A DNA stretch of 64,000 nucleotides from contig NC_089548.1 in assembly GCF_040115645.1 (NCBI RefSeq), forward strand, positions 558,001 through 622,000, written 5' to 3'. Shown here one piece after another: positions 34,522 through 48,100 of this stretch. The DNA comes from Euwallacea fornicatus. Its lineage: Eukaryota; Arthropoda; Insecta; Coleoptera; Curculionidae. The position numbers and the translations under genes are program-made. The notes beneath the pieces are model-generated. The model worked only from the letters and a program-made list of their open reading frames with translations, did not search any database and was not told where the DNA came from. Position 1 is the first letter of the stretch; every line of letters begins with the position of its first letter.

Positions 34522-35099
34522 ATTATTGTATATCTTCACTCATTTCTTCGTGCAACGTATTAGGAGGGGAGAGAAAGTGGGAATGTCGTGTTTGTCGTCT
34601 GAGGCAAAGTGGGTTAAGTATTGTCCAGTTGTGTCGGTTGTTTTTCCATTTTGTCTGTATTTGTGATAGTCTGTCCGTTATTTTTGTCATGTTCGTACGC
34701 TCGTATAGTAATTGTGTGGAGGGGTTGTGCAAAGGATTATCAGGGTGTCTTATTTTAGTGATGAGTCTCAGAGCGATTTGTTCTGTTGTCTGTATATGTC
34801 TTTTGGTTTTTTCGGTAGCGTTTGTTCTCACTATGTGTCCATAGTCTAAAAGGGGTCTGCAGATTGATTTGTAAATTCTTGTCGCTGTCTTCGTGCTGAT
34901 TCCCTTGTTTTTGTATGTCAGTGATCGAAAGTGTTTTGTTCGTCTCGTAATTTCTGTCCTTATGTTTTGTACATGTTTGTTAAATTTCAATTTGTGGTCT
35001 ATAGTTACGCCCAGGTATTTTACGTCGTTAGTGGGGTGTATTGTATGTCCGTCTGCTGTAAGTGTCGGGGAGTTTTCCTTAGTTCTGTGATTTGTCAGT
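34349..35099 (-). mobile_element. 5'-truncated non-LTR retrotransposon
   Basis: Flanked by a 15-bp direct repeat, AATAAAATTTCATAT, at 34334-34348 and 35100-35114. It contains a minus-strand ORF, a run of 46 A (34474-34519, T on the coding strand), a 3' UTR matching the LINE at 24189, and an ATATAT tail. The insertion is in the middle of the palindrome. Confidence 0.88.
34523..35097 (-). pseudogene. Reverse-transcriptase ORF, C-terminal fragment
   Basis: Open from the truncation point: TADGHTIHPTNDVKYLGVTI, then KLKFNKHVQNIRTEITRRTK, SICRPLLDYG and a basic, Thr-rich end. This is the thumb and post-RT portion of a LINE ORF2 (jockey-like; clade uncertain). The YxDD catalytic motif and endonuclease would lie in the missing 5' part, so the copy cannot move itself. 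Confidence 0.8.
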
Positions 35100-35709
35100 A
35101 ATAAAATTTCATATTATGGGAAAACGGTAAAAGATAGGTATAGAACACTATAGTATCAATTGAATGGGAATTAATTAGTGATTCTAAGTAATACATAAAA
35201 ATGTACATATATATTTCATTTGAAATAAGAAAGTTATGCTAAATTATAAGGGAGTAAAATTTGACAACTCTTTTTGCTTACCCTGTATATCAGTTTAGTA
35301 AATAATTCATTATAGTTTGAAGATTAGTTTGAACTTAAAAAGTAATAGTAAAAAAATAATAGCTAAGTAACTCATTTCACCTAGCAAAAAAGAATTTTCT
35401 TAACTCTTGGCATTTTTATATTTTCTAAAATTTCTCGAGAAGCGATTGTTTTAGACCCAATGTGTGTTATAAAAACTTGTAGTATTTTCTTCTTATAATT
35501 CCAAATATGTACTAAAATATATGGTGCCCTATTAAAAAAAAACATATGTTTGAGATGTATTTTTTTTTTATATACACCCTGTATAAATGAAAATATTTTT
35601 AAAATGTACCTTGTAAGGTCCTACATACACCTCTAAAAACAATTTTCGATCAAATTATTAATAAGGACGTAATACCTCGAGGCGCTCTTGGTGCCCCACC
35701 CTGTATGTA

Positions 35710-36060
35710 TCATATTACTAGAATGATAAGGGGCAAGTTAGAAACGGAATGAATATTTTCGGTTGAGTCGCAGGCGAAGTCAGTAATTTACGCCAACGAA
35801 ATAACATGTGTTTTCGAATTATCTACAGGGACATTATTTTAAGACAGTCCCGCAATTCATAACTTTCTTGTTTAAAAATAATTGTTTTCTAATCATGAAA
35901 ATAATAATCTCAAGTAGTTTACGAAAAAGAGGAAATAGACGATTTTATTACTTTTCGTATTTTCTCAAATAAATATTTCATAAAAATAAACAAACATAAA
36001 GCGAACGCGTTCTCGAGATGCTTTCATTTTGCTTTCAGTACATGGACAAATCCAAAATTG
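35710..36060. other. Intergenic, nothing recognised
   Basis: No features seen. Confidence 0.4.
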
Positions 36061-36139
36061 GATTCATAGAATTGGAATCTAGTGAACAATTGGTACTATA
36101 ACTATTCTGAAAACTCATGAGACAACACATACAAATTAA

Positions 36140-36960
36140 TTATTGAGGCGGAATAGAACGAAACACTTGCATTTGCCAAAAATATAGCACCGGGTAAAGA
36201 TACGAAGAAAGCCGTAGAGAGACTTTAGACATTAATGGACAAAAAAATGACATAGTTTTATGTATGGAGGTTAACCCCAAATACCACCATAAACCAATTC
36301 TTACTATCAAAGTTGTATGTACAATCATATCATCAACACTAACAGATGGACACACAATAGAATGAAAAAATGATGTGAAATACATGGGAATAACAATCGA
36401 CAAAAAATGTAAATTTTCAAAACATGTATAAACATTAGACTGGAAATCACCAAAAAAACAAAACATTTTTGAACATTAACATTTAAAGACAAAGGCGTCA
36501 GGACTCAAACTGCAGCAAACATATCCATTTGCCGAACACTAATTAAACTATGGATACATCCTAATGTCTAATGCAACGAAAAAAAAACGATATATCCAAA
36601 TAACAAAACAGATAGAACTAAGCCTAATTATATAAATAAGACACCTCAAAAATCCGTTAAACAATCCACCCAACCAATTATGCACTCTACCAACACACAT
36701 ATGACAAAAATAAGCAAAAGACTGCTACAACGGCAGAAAAAAATGGAAGGACTATTCTCACAACTCAATTATACTAAAACCCGTTTGTTTAACAAGACAG
36801 ACAAGACGAATCCTGCTTCCTCTCCGTCGATCATCCTGTTGGAACACTTCCAAATTTAAAATATAAGTTTGAATTGTATTTATGTTTAGTCCAAGTTACG
36901 AATATGCCCCATAGACAGAAAGACCAATATCATTGAAAGCTTTTTTCCGAGGAAATAAAG
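36140..36960 (+). pseudogene. Decayed LINE reverse-transcriptase fragment
   Basis: Plus-strand pieces resemble the LINE above with stops and frame changes: TLTDGHTIE, KNDVKYMGITIDKKCKFSKH, a TKISKRLLQRQKK-like segment and a 3' UTR with ATAGACAGAAAGACCAATAT. An older copy of the same family. Confidence 0.7.
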
Positions 36961-37812
36961 ATTGTTTATACAGGATATCCCAAAAACTGCAAAATACTGC
37001 AACAGATAGAGGAAAAATACTGAAAAAAACCCTGGGGGGTTCTTCATTGAGTTATTAAGAAAAATGGGTTTTATAAACTTGGCAACATTGCCAGTGAGTA
37101 AAAGATTGTGATACTTTTTTAATTTTGAATTAATTTTAAGCCATGATGACAAAAAGGATAGTACATTTTTTATCTAATGACTAAACAAATGAACATGATT
37201 GAAATTTAATGGAAACGTTAATTTAATAAATATTCAAGATTGTTCCCCTGTATTTATAGTCACATTTGAACTCGGCGCTAAATATTCGTTTGAACTCTGC
37301 TCAGAATTTCAGAGGGTATTGCTTGCATTGCTTCCTGAATGTTTTAGATTAATTAACGACGATTTTGAACTGACCTTCTATATGCATGCACTTTGAATAC
37401 ATCATATTTTTTTTATTACTGTTACTTTGGCCTTTGATTTCACATTTTACAGTCAGTAAATGTTAAAGACGTATGACATGGTTGCCGAGTGTATTTAAAA
37501 AAAGAAAATGTGATCGGATTTTCAAATTTCCGAATTTTAATTTATTCGTTATTTGAGTACTCAAGGGCGATTTTTTTATGGGAAGTTTTAAGCGCCCTTG
37601 TATCTACAGAATAAAACATAGCAGGCTGTAAAAGATAGTAGAACAAAGTTACATTTTCATCTTTCCACCCTATATCTAAAAAATAGAGTTTCCAGGAATT
37701 TGGTTGGCATTTTTTCTCCATTTCTTGGAGGATCTTTCAAGACATAGTGGGAAGGCATTCAGCCTTTTATAGGATACTTTGTAAATTATATATTTCTTCT
37801 TTCTCTATTATA

Positions 37813-39347
37813 CAGGGTCATTCACGGTGAGTGTCCTATTAAAAGTTTACGAGGTTCTAATATAGCTAGAGATCTGAAATTTTGGATACTGATGTAATGG
37901 AGTTTGATCTGTTGAATTAAAATATTGGTATTGTTGCGACGTTGACAAATCTATGTGTAACTAACAACAACTTTGTTATTCTAAATGACACACCCTGTAT
38001 TTTATTACATTTTCGAATTTCCCGGAAGATTTAAACCTCAGTTTATTTATCATATGCCATAGCTATGATGAACCGTTTTCGAAATAATTTTTTTTGACTG
38101 ATTTGGCAACAAACAGTTCTAAATTGAAAAGCGCATATCTTTTCAGCTATCACAGTTAGAGAGTTGAAATGTGAGCTACAGACTCTTATTAGTTATCTGT
38201 ATCTTTTAATATTATACATTTTTTGGATTTACATACAGGGCGTGGAAAAATTAGTGCGATATCAGAAGGATATAAATATGAGCATTAATTGAGAATCTTA
38301 AATAGAACACCCTATATTTTTGAATGGCATCTGAAAGATCAATAAATTCTCTATCGAAAAGTATTATACATTAATATAATTGTTTTCAGTTGTTTTTGAG
38401 ATATTGGCAAATATTAGAATTTTTAAGAGTAAAAGGCACCGCTTAGTAGTTGATTCGGTTAGGAGGAGGCTACGGGTTAACAACGGAAAATAAACGAAAT
38501 TGTAACATCCTTTATAATAAACTAGATCTATGTAACATAAATAAAATTAAAGATTTTGCTGAAAATGGCCACCGTTTACTTGAAGACATTCGTGGATTGA
38601 ATTCAGAACATGAATGTTTGTAGCTCACTGCACCAATGAAGTGAGTGCCAAACTTACTTTAATGTTCGGAGATCGATGGATACGACGTCTCGGTCCGTGG
38701 AATTGGCCACCCTGGTTACCAGATCTTACACCGGTTGATGCTTATTTATGGGGTGTCATTAAAAATAGAGTATACTGGGACGAGGTGCAAAATATTGACC
38801 AATTATAGGAACGGGTGAGAGAAGCATTTGATCTGCTTGATCCAAATGAGCTCCAAAGAGCTACAAACATTCATGTTCTGAATTCAATCCACGAATGTCT
38901 TCAAGTAAACGGTGGCCATTTTCAGCAAAATCTCTAATTTTATTTATATTACGTAAATCTAGTTTATTATAAAGGATGTTACAATTTCGTTTATTTTACG
39001 TTGTTAACCCATAGCCTCCTCCTAACCGAATCAACTAATAAGTGGTGCCTTTTACTCTCAAAGATTCTAATATTTATTTCGAAAAGGATTCATCATAACT
39101 ATGGCATATGATAAATAAACTGGGGTTTAAATCTTCGGAGAAATTCGAAAATGTAATAAAATACAGGGTGTACCATTTAAAATAACAAAGTTGTTGTCAG
39201 TTACACATAGATCTGTCAACGTCGCAACGATACCAATATTTTAATTCAACAGATCAAACTCCATTACGTCAGTATCCAAAATTTCAGATCTCTGCTATAT
39301 TAAAACCCCGTAAACTTTTAATAGGACACTCACCGTGAATGACCCTA
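37813..39347 (+). mobile_element. Deleted mariner with tail-containing inverted repeats
   Basis: Ends CAGGGTCATTCACGGTGAGTG and its reverse complement; TA on both sides. The arms pair from the ends inward to the transposase tail, except that the right arm lacks about 320 bp that the left arm has (about 38090-38405). CAGGGTG-like motifs recur inside (about 37990, 38236 and 39163). Confidence 0.85.
38614..38937 (+). pseudogene. Mariner transposase C-terminal fragment
   Basis: Reads RWIRRLGPWNWPPWLPDLTP, then VDAYLWGVIKNRVYW (third Asp), an in-frame stop at 38806, and the tail IHECLQVNGGHFQQNL to a stop at 38935. The last 26 or so codons are also present in antisense at about 38550-38630, within the left inverted repeat. 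Confidence 0.8.
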
Positions 39348-42027
39348 TATATCTCTCTCTACAATAAGTTTGATATATCATAGAAAATTTGACACAATAG
39401 TATAAGAGAGCCTAATTAGTTTTTTAAAAGTTAAATTTGTTCTAGTTTCAGCGGTCCTATAGTTTTAAGTAAAGCCTGTGGCTCAGTTGACGAAAATAAT
39501 AAAATTTTAAGATTTAGTTAGGTTTTTCAAAAGTATTATGATAGTTATAGGATTTTACTTACACATGATCAATACAACAAACACATTATTTTGAAAAGAA
39601 ATGGAGTGTATTTGTAACATTTAATTTATGCACGTATGTATATTTATGTTCGCGATTCTCAAATACGCCCAATATTAAAACAATTTGAACTAAATAATTG
39701 AATAGAAAAAGCCGCTAAAAGTACCTCTTTAAATAAGTACCTATTTTTATTTAAGAGTATCATAAATTTAATACAAATCAATAATGCCCAAAATTAAGCA
39801 TTTATACAGTTGCATTAGATAAGCAGGTGCAATAAGCCTTTAAAAGAATCTCTCCTCCAATAACTATTTTGATTTGCGGATGTCACAAATTTAGTACAAA
39901 TTAATCATGTCCAAAATTAAACTATCAGGGAAAGGTTAAATGGTTTATCACATAATGAACGTTCGTATCGAGATTTCCAGTGACGTTGGCTTTCAAAATA
40001 TAATCATATGATGAATGTGGATTGTAACAATATTAACTCAGAGCAAAGGCTAACTAGGGTACTCAGGTTACCACAACTTCAAGAAGTTCCCAACGGTAAT
40101 TATGTCGAGCGATAAGCTCTATTTAAAGTGTAATTACTTTCTTGGACTCTTATGTGTTGTTTTAAAGCTTCAATCAATCAATTTACTCAGTGCTACCCAA
40201 GAACATGAGTGACATATCACTTTAATCCACAAAAAGTTAGTGTTTTCCTCTTTAAAAAAATAACTTCTTTGATATTGAAATACGTGATTCTCTACAACAA
40301 ATTGCTGATTGTTTTGTTTATGTTTAATATAAATAACCGCAAGCTTTCGGACCCATGGGCTGACTAGGAAGAGTGACGATTTTCGCGCAAAATGACGAAA
40401 CTTTGACATTTTTGACAACTTTAAAAAGCTGCAACTCCCTTATTTGTTGTTCGATTCTGATCAAATTTTCAGGATATATGAAGAAAAATCCTCTCTGCAA
40501 GAATGTTAAAACCACATTGAAAAATTTCTACCGCACAAGAAGTTTTCAAAACGGAGTTTTTTTTAACGCTGGAAAGCACTCTAAAAGTTAAATTTTCAAA
40601 AGTTGCTCAATTGAGTGTCGGTTTGAATTTTCATTATACAGAATTTGAACAAAATCAGTCAAAAGTTACGGTTTACAGATTTTTTTTCCGGCTGTATGAA
40701 TACTTTTTTGAGTGACTGTATGTACATATATTATAATTGTTTTTAAATTGTGTTATATGTTTGTTTTTATTTGAATAAGAATGTTCTGGTTGATTATTTT
40801 AGGTTTTGGTTCTATTGAGATTATTGAGATTTTCATTTAAAAAATTTTTCGATACGCGATGCGACAAATACCGATACATATGCCACATCACTACATTGCT
40901 GACTGCTTTTAGGTTATGTTTTATGTTATTTACGATTTTTACTGGTAGGTTGGAAGATTTTTCAACGATAAATTTTTAACTTTGCTCTCATTTCATTGTG
41001 AGACATTTTTAACAGGAAATTTGACGACTTCTGCTTTTTAATTCGTATGATTAGTGATTTTTAAATCTCCCGTTACAATACCTTGTGAACCCGTTTCGGC
41101 TATAAACAAATCGATAAAGATAAATTTACAACATTTTTTGCAACGTTTTCAGTACTGAATTTTATTCCATACAGAATAATTGCATTTAAAGAGTCTAAAA
41201 ATAGCGTTTATGAAGTGTAGCAGAAGAGTTAGTTCAGTTTCTAAATTGCACCAGAGTATTTGGGATTCTGGTAAGGAAACGATATTTGTTCGTTGACTAA
41301 TAAATACGCTAACGTATGTACATTTGTATGTATTAAGCGATATAATTAGTTCCCATATATAATCAATATGAAATTGACGGAATAACTTGCCCTCTCTTTT
41401 CATCTTTGATGGAATACGTGGGGAACTTAACTGTTAAACCCTAAGCAAAACTGAGAGTTCAACAATTTGGTTCTCCTTTCTAGTGGAAACTCATAGTGCC
41501 TAAATTAAACTTAGGTGTAGTATATTTTTTGTTTTTATAACTGTCTTTGGTTTATAATTTGGATTTTGTGTAGCCTATCTCATTTTATTGCCGTGAAAGC
41601 TTCAAATACTCCAAAAAGTTGACTTTAAAAATGGATGTTTAGTGGGTAATGTCGATACAAGTGTAGTATGACACACTAACACTGAACTAAATATGCTATT
41701 TCAAAATGTTTATTTCTAAAAATTAGTGTTTGTACTTAATACTGTAACAGTCAAAGTAACAGTACTACTTACAACTGGACTTGCAATCTTTAGAACTCAT
41801 TAAGTGCTAGTGATGAGATAATCAAACTCTTTATAAAAACTCTTATGTACTAGAATGACTACAGCTAATAGTAAGACAGTTTACTTAATAGCAGCTCGAC
41901 TCCTTCAGCAGCTAGTGCTGGAGACTATTTAAACTTTGTTATGTGCTATCAATGTCTCGTCTGAAAACAGTCAGTTTTTACACATTCTTAAGACTGCTAA
42001 CGTGATTTCACTCTAAGGCTGGCCATA
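39348..42027. other. Intergenic region with a lone Tc1-type end
   Basis: No gene recognised. At about 40700-40732, AATACTTTTTTGAGTGACTG before TA looks like the right end of a Tc1-like element; no left partner was found. The 350 bp before it resemble non-coding Tc1 subterminal DNA. Confidence 0.35.
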
Positions 42028-42135
42028 TGAGTAATATTAGACCTATAGCATTTTTGTCTACTGTTTCCAAAGTCTTTCAAAGGATTATTGAGTATAGCAT
42101 CCTAGGATTTAGTCATTTTGATCTTGTCTCCATTT
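42028..42135 (+). pseudogene. LINE reverse-transcriptase fragment
   Basis: Open reading NIRPIAFLSTVSKVFQRIIE resembles the conserved NYRPISLLxxxSKVxE region at the start of LINE reverse transcriptases. It is a short piece just upstream of the serpin's first coding exon. Confidence 0.6.
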
Positions 42136-42166
42136 GCATTTGATATTTTAATTTATATACGTTTTT

Positions 42167-45100
42167 TTGTATGGTATTGCAGGGATCATTTTTATAGCAC
42201 TCCTACCACTATTCTTAGAAGTAATGGCGGGAAAGCAAGAACTACAGAAAGTCATTCAAGGCAATGGCCATTTTACCAAACAGTTATATAATGTACTGGC
42301 CCAAAAGCCTGGAAATGTGTGTTTCTCACCAATAAGTGCTCATGCAGTTCTGTCAATGGCTTACCAAGGTGCTGACGGCACAACACGTGCTGCTTTTGGC
42401 AAGATATTGGGAATGTCAAACCAACTCGAAGCTGCCGTCGGTTACCAAGATGTAATAAAACATTTAAATAATGTGTCAGATGTTCAACTTCTTATGGCCA
42501 ATAAGGTTTATGTCATGGAAGGATATGCATTGAAGCCAGCCTTTAAAGAAGTTACTGAGAAAAAATTTTTCTCTGAAGTTCAATCTCTTAATTTCAAACA
42601 ATCTACAGCTAGTGCTAACACCATTAACCAGTGGGTTGAAGACAAGACACAAGAGAAAATTAAAGATTTAATAAGTCCTGACATTCTGGATGAGAGTACT
42701 CGACTAATATTAGTAAATGCAATATACTTTAAAGGAACCTGGGCATCAAAATTTAATAAAGAGTTAACACAAAAAGAAACATTTTATCTAAATGATAATG
42801 ATACAATAGAGGTGGAAATGATGAACACCAAGGGAAAGTACTTTTATAAAGAAGATGAAACTTTAGATGCAAAGGTTTTGGAATTGCCATACTCAAATTC
42901 TGATGTCAGTTTGCTCGTGATTTTGCCAAACAAAAAGAATGGAATTGCCGATCTTGAAAAGAAGCTCGCCGAGACAGATTTGACTAAAATTACGGAGAAC
43001 ATGTTTAAGCCTGAAGTTGTTGTCAAACTACCCAAATTTAAAATCGAAACCACTATCGATTTGAATGAACCCCTGAAAAAGGTAAGTTAGCTAAGTGATT
43101 TCCCACTTTTCATTTTCTTAAATTCATAATTACATATGAATGATTAATTGCGTTGTATGCAAATGAATATTTATTAATTTATGTGAAATTACTTTAAATA
43201 TTTGAATGAAAATTTGTCAGTGTTGATACCTAATATACACACATATTTCCCAATCAAAAATCTGTTTCCGATTCAACCAGAAGCGTGCTTACCATCAGCA
43301 CATTGAAAATTTTTCATAAAAAAACTGGTGCATCACCAATTTTTCCGAAAAATATAATTTTTGGAAATAATTCTAAAATATGAAGCGAATAATTAGGAAC
43401 GAGTCTTGGTCTTTGCTGATATTTTACTTTATTAAATTTGTTCAAATGATACTTAAATTGAAAATGGTTAGTGAAATTAAAAATATAGACTATTTGAAAT
43501 GAAAATTCTAATCTTTTTCAGATTGGTCTTGGGGAAATTTTCAGCAGTAAAGCTAACTTTTCTGAAATGCTCGAGAGTCCGGAACAGTTAGTTGTCAGCA
43601 AAGTTATCCAGAAAGCGTTTATTGAGGTTAACGAGGAAGGTACAGAAGCTGCTGCGGCCAGTGGTAAGTTTCAAATAGTTTCAATTTTGCTTTTTAATGT
43701 ATTTAGCAAATGTGCACGTTAAGATATATGTACGTACAAGCAATACAAAACTAGCCAGTTTTATTGAATCTTGAAAATGATATGGATCAATTGTTTGATA
43801 CTTAGCTTTGGTTATCAGAAATTCAGTTGATTATGGTCCTAGAACTGTTATAAATACATGTTTGAAAGAAGATTTTTAGAAGGGTTTCCACCAAATTTAG
43901 ATATTTGTATATATAATACATGATCTGTACATACAGATTGGCCTAATTTTTAATATTGATATTTACAATTCATATCAAATTTGAAAGAACAATTTAATAT
44001 AAAACTGCACATGTCAAGTTACTGGTTCATGAATGAAAAATTGTTCATATCAATTTGTAATTTGGTATGTTTAAATATCTTAAAGTGTATTGTTTTCAAT
44101 TTCGCCAGAATGCCTGAGTGTCACAGCTTTGCTTATTGTATGTTTATGCATGCTTAAAGATTGGGGTACTTACTTTTCTATTATTCCTGCCATCTTGTTG
44201 CTTTGCTAATGGGTACACACCTATACTAACATTATACCATAAAGTCTACCTCTAAATTGTAGATCTAAAGAAATTATTCAAGCTGTCTTTAGCTTCTACG
44301 TTAAAACGCCTGCAAATATTTTGTTATTCGTGAAACTCGCAAAATTAATCACGTGAAATTGTTTGTATATATGTATAGACGGAAAAGATTGTTCGTGAAC
44401 TAATATAAATGCATTTTATGAATTCAATTATAATACTTAATAGTTTATTATTAGACAACAACTAGTGTTTGCGAATGTAGAACGATTAGTGAAAAAGACC
44501 TGGAATACGAATTGAATCCGAATCAGATCGAATACAAAAAAAAATAGTGTGAAACCTTTGGCAGCTTTCGAAAACTTTTTTCGAGTCGTTTCTAAAGACC
44601 CCTCCATACAGAAGGAACAAGGGGCATCATTTGTTATTCCTACATATTTCCAAATAAATTTCGATTCAGTTACTATATTTCTAACATTAATCAATAACTT
44701 GCTTGCTCGAACTATAAACTTCTAAAAAATATTGAGGACTTTATGGATAATTACTTCTCAATATGTATGGCATATTTTAATTAGGCACGAGAATTGTAGT
44801 TCGACATAATTGACAATAAATGTTGCTTCTATCTACACAATACTTTAGATTTCTGGGAAGTTTAGGTTGTGGACAGTTTTAGCCTACAAAAATATTTTGA
44901 GTTAGATTCAAGTAATCAGTACTATGCTATACAATACTAGCATGCAAGTGTGAAATTTTCTTTATCTCTGTATTTGCATATAAATAAGAGTTGTTTAGCT
45001 GTTTTCGTCGCAGAAAATGACCTGTAAATAAAAAATATCCTGTATTTTTTATACTATTCTACAGGGTGTCACAAACATGATGTGATTCTATTTTTATGTT

Positions 45101-48100
45101 TCAAGCGGTAAGGGATATGAGGTCGGACAACATAAAACCAAATCCGTATAAAAAGAAATTAAGAGTTTTTGATATTTCAGGGATCAGCTTTATTAAGAAA
45201 AAGTGGTGTATACTTCTTGATTTACAAAATAGATATACAAATTATTGTTCTGAATATTTTCTCGTAAGACTTATGAGCTACTATACTTTTCGGACAAATG
45301 TCAATTTTCCTTAATATATTCAAACACAAAAATATTTTGGCAACCCTGAAATCAACTTAATAAAGAGTTAAAAAAGTGGAAACTTTTCCTGAGACTCTGT
45401 CCTCTGACCATTTTGAAACTAACAATAGCGCAACATATCATTTAAGACCCTGTAGAATCAATCAATTACAATAGTGTGTCGTGGACTACAAACATTTTAG
45501 TGGGGTGTGCATATACTAAACTTATGAATGTAAGTATTATTAACATCATATTTACAGAATATTTTTTATAATTATGTCTATTCATGAATTAACTTTGTTG
45601 TTTTTTATAGCTGCGATTCGTACCCGGAGGTCCGTTAACACACCAAACACATTTTTCGTGGATAAGCCTTGTGTATATGCGCTAATATGTCAAAATCAAG
45701 GTGAACCATTTAAAAACGTCCTATTTTATGGTAAAATTGTGAAACCTTCACCATTTGAGACCCATTACGAAATGCACAATGAATTGTAAGGCGTTAAAAT
45801 CTTGACGTTTGTTTTGCAGTTATTAAATGCTGTGTTACTACCTCATTATTATTTAGACCGCAAAATCACATTCTAGCACGACATTATGAATTTTTGTTAC
45901 TTATAATTTTGGAATATTATATAGGTTATCTCTCATACAGCATGGCACGTTTAATAATAATAAATTCTACATTAGGAGAGTACACTTTGTTAAAGAAACG
46001 AAATATTACGGATTCTCTTATTTCCTATTTAACACATTTTTCCGCGTCAACTGATATGTTATTCCTCTTTTGAGAAATTAGTACCAACTATTTTTTTTAG
46101 TTCAAACTTAGAGATATATATTGTGACCGTAAATTAATTATAATAAAAGATTGTCATAGTGACCATGACATATGGAAACGAATTGGTTGGTATGAGCAGC
46201 ATTCTTTAATTAAGTTGTACGTAAAATACTACATTCACGATTTATAAATACAAGTAATTCGATAACGGCTGAAAAAAAAAATGTTTACTACAAGTATCAC
46301 CAGTTCGGATTAGACTCCCCTCCTCCATTTCCAATAAAGACCCCTTGATTGGTATTTGTTGGGGGCATATTAAACCTTGTACTATTTTTCTCCTATTTAC
46401 ACAATTCCTATATTTTCACTAGAAGTTCTGATACCTGTATACGAATGGAGGAATATCTCATTCGTAGCGGAGAATATTTTAAATCATATTTGTAAGTAGG
46501 CACCTATTTCATTTTGTTCAATATTTTTTTTAAATAAAGTTTTAAATAAATTAAGAAATGTAATGAAATATTGTTATAATATAATTGATGAATTGTTGAT
46601 TGTGGACCATAAGGGGTTTCATTCTGTTTTAATGATAGTTTTAATTCGGGGTATTATGTGGTATTGTCCATGGATCATTGACTATTCAGAACAGCAGAAT
46701 TAAGCGAAATCGCCAGTTGTGTGCATCTCTTGGGATTTCTACCAAATGTCACACAGCTTTTCCAACAAATTTAAACAAGAACTGACATAATTTTTACTTT
46801 GACTTTCAAGAAGGTTCAAAATTGTCGCCCAACTGGTACCTCTGCTGAATGAACGTTCATAATATAAAATGTCATCGTCAACGAGGTGTTGTGTGAAAGC
46901 CCTAGCATTGCTAATTCCTTATTACATACAAAAAAAAGGTTTCGGGTGATTTTTGGCAGAACGTTAAAATATTAAGTATGAACTTATTCCATTTGAAAAA
47001 TAGCATTCCTAAACACAAAATGCCCTTTTTAGTTTTTCGATTATTTAAATAAAGAAAATTTTAAAGAAAACTTGATAAAACTTTATCACCGCAACTTAAA
47101 AACTACGCCATCAAATTTTCTAGAGCTCGAGATTTTAACCATAAACCACAAGTTAAATAGTTGAATTACGTTTTCGAGGTAAGTACTTATATTTCCTTCA
47201 TACCAGAGCATTGTCGCTTTCTGTACATGATGGGCCAATGAAAACGTAACAAGGCCGATTTTTTATTTTTATGCTGTGCAGACAAAAAATTGCTGGGAAC
47301 CATCAAAATATATTTCGAGCGGGAAATATTTTGCGTATACTTTCAACCTTCCCACTTTTAATCTCGATGTGGGTTCTAAGATGCACATCTTAAATAGGAT
47401 TAGGGATCAAATGGTACCTCGTTTTCAAGGTAATCGAATTCTCTTTTCAATGCTTCAAAGTTCACTAAATTTCATGCAGTAATTTTCAATAAAACACGTT
47501 TAAAAAAAATCAGTCAATAAACGAAAGTAACGCTTTTGTCATCTTTCTAATTAGTACGATTTTTATGTGAGAAGTGCTTTAAGTATGTTCTTTTTTTAAT
47601 CACACTTGAATCAACTTGAAGCCGGGAAACATTTAATGTCAGTTCTGTTTATCCCTTAATGAAATGCATATACAATCCACTTTGATACGTTTAAAAGAAA
47701 TATTTATTTGATGCCTTAAAGTTTTGAAATTGTTATCATTTATCAGTGTCTTGTTTACAATTTTATCAGCGAAATTTTAGTACTTATTTCTGCTATGGAA
47801 TTTCGTGTTTCTAACGAAAATAAATACGGTAATTTTTTACCTCTTTTGGAAGTGGATGTGATGAATTATTTACATTCAATTTATCAATATTTAATACCTC
47901 AAAAGATTTTGTTTATAATTATTTCGACTCAAAAGTAATCTTTCTTTTGCTCAGAATGGTCTATTCAACTGTGTTAAGAGTATCGAATATTGAGAACCTT
48001 ATGAAAATTATAGGTGCTCTAGTACTACCGTACTGTTATTTAATAACCTACATCGAAATAAGCATGTTAACCGGAAATACGTTATTAACCTAATAGCTAA

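Larger units (their letters stand above)
33574..35703. mobile_element. Palindromic foldback element with a LINE in its centre
   Basis: TA-flanked ends CAGGGTGGGGCACCAAGAAC and the inverse at 35703. The arms pair over several hundred bases, and each has further CAGGGT motifs at about 125 and 365 bp inside (33699 and 33939 on the left, mirrored on the right). The centre is interrupted by the LINE at 34349-35099; without it the element is about 1.36 kb. No transposase sequence is present. Confidence 0.85.

Noticed and set aside
47281..47340. Reading DKKLLGTIKIYFEREIFC after a TGCTGTGCAG acceptor as another serpin loop exon
   Set aside because: Phase fits, but the conserved FxADHPF and GRV-type strands do not follow; the similarity is too weak.
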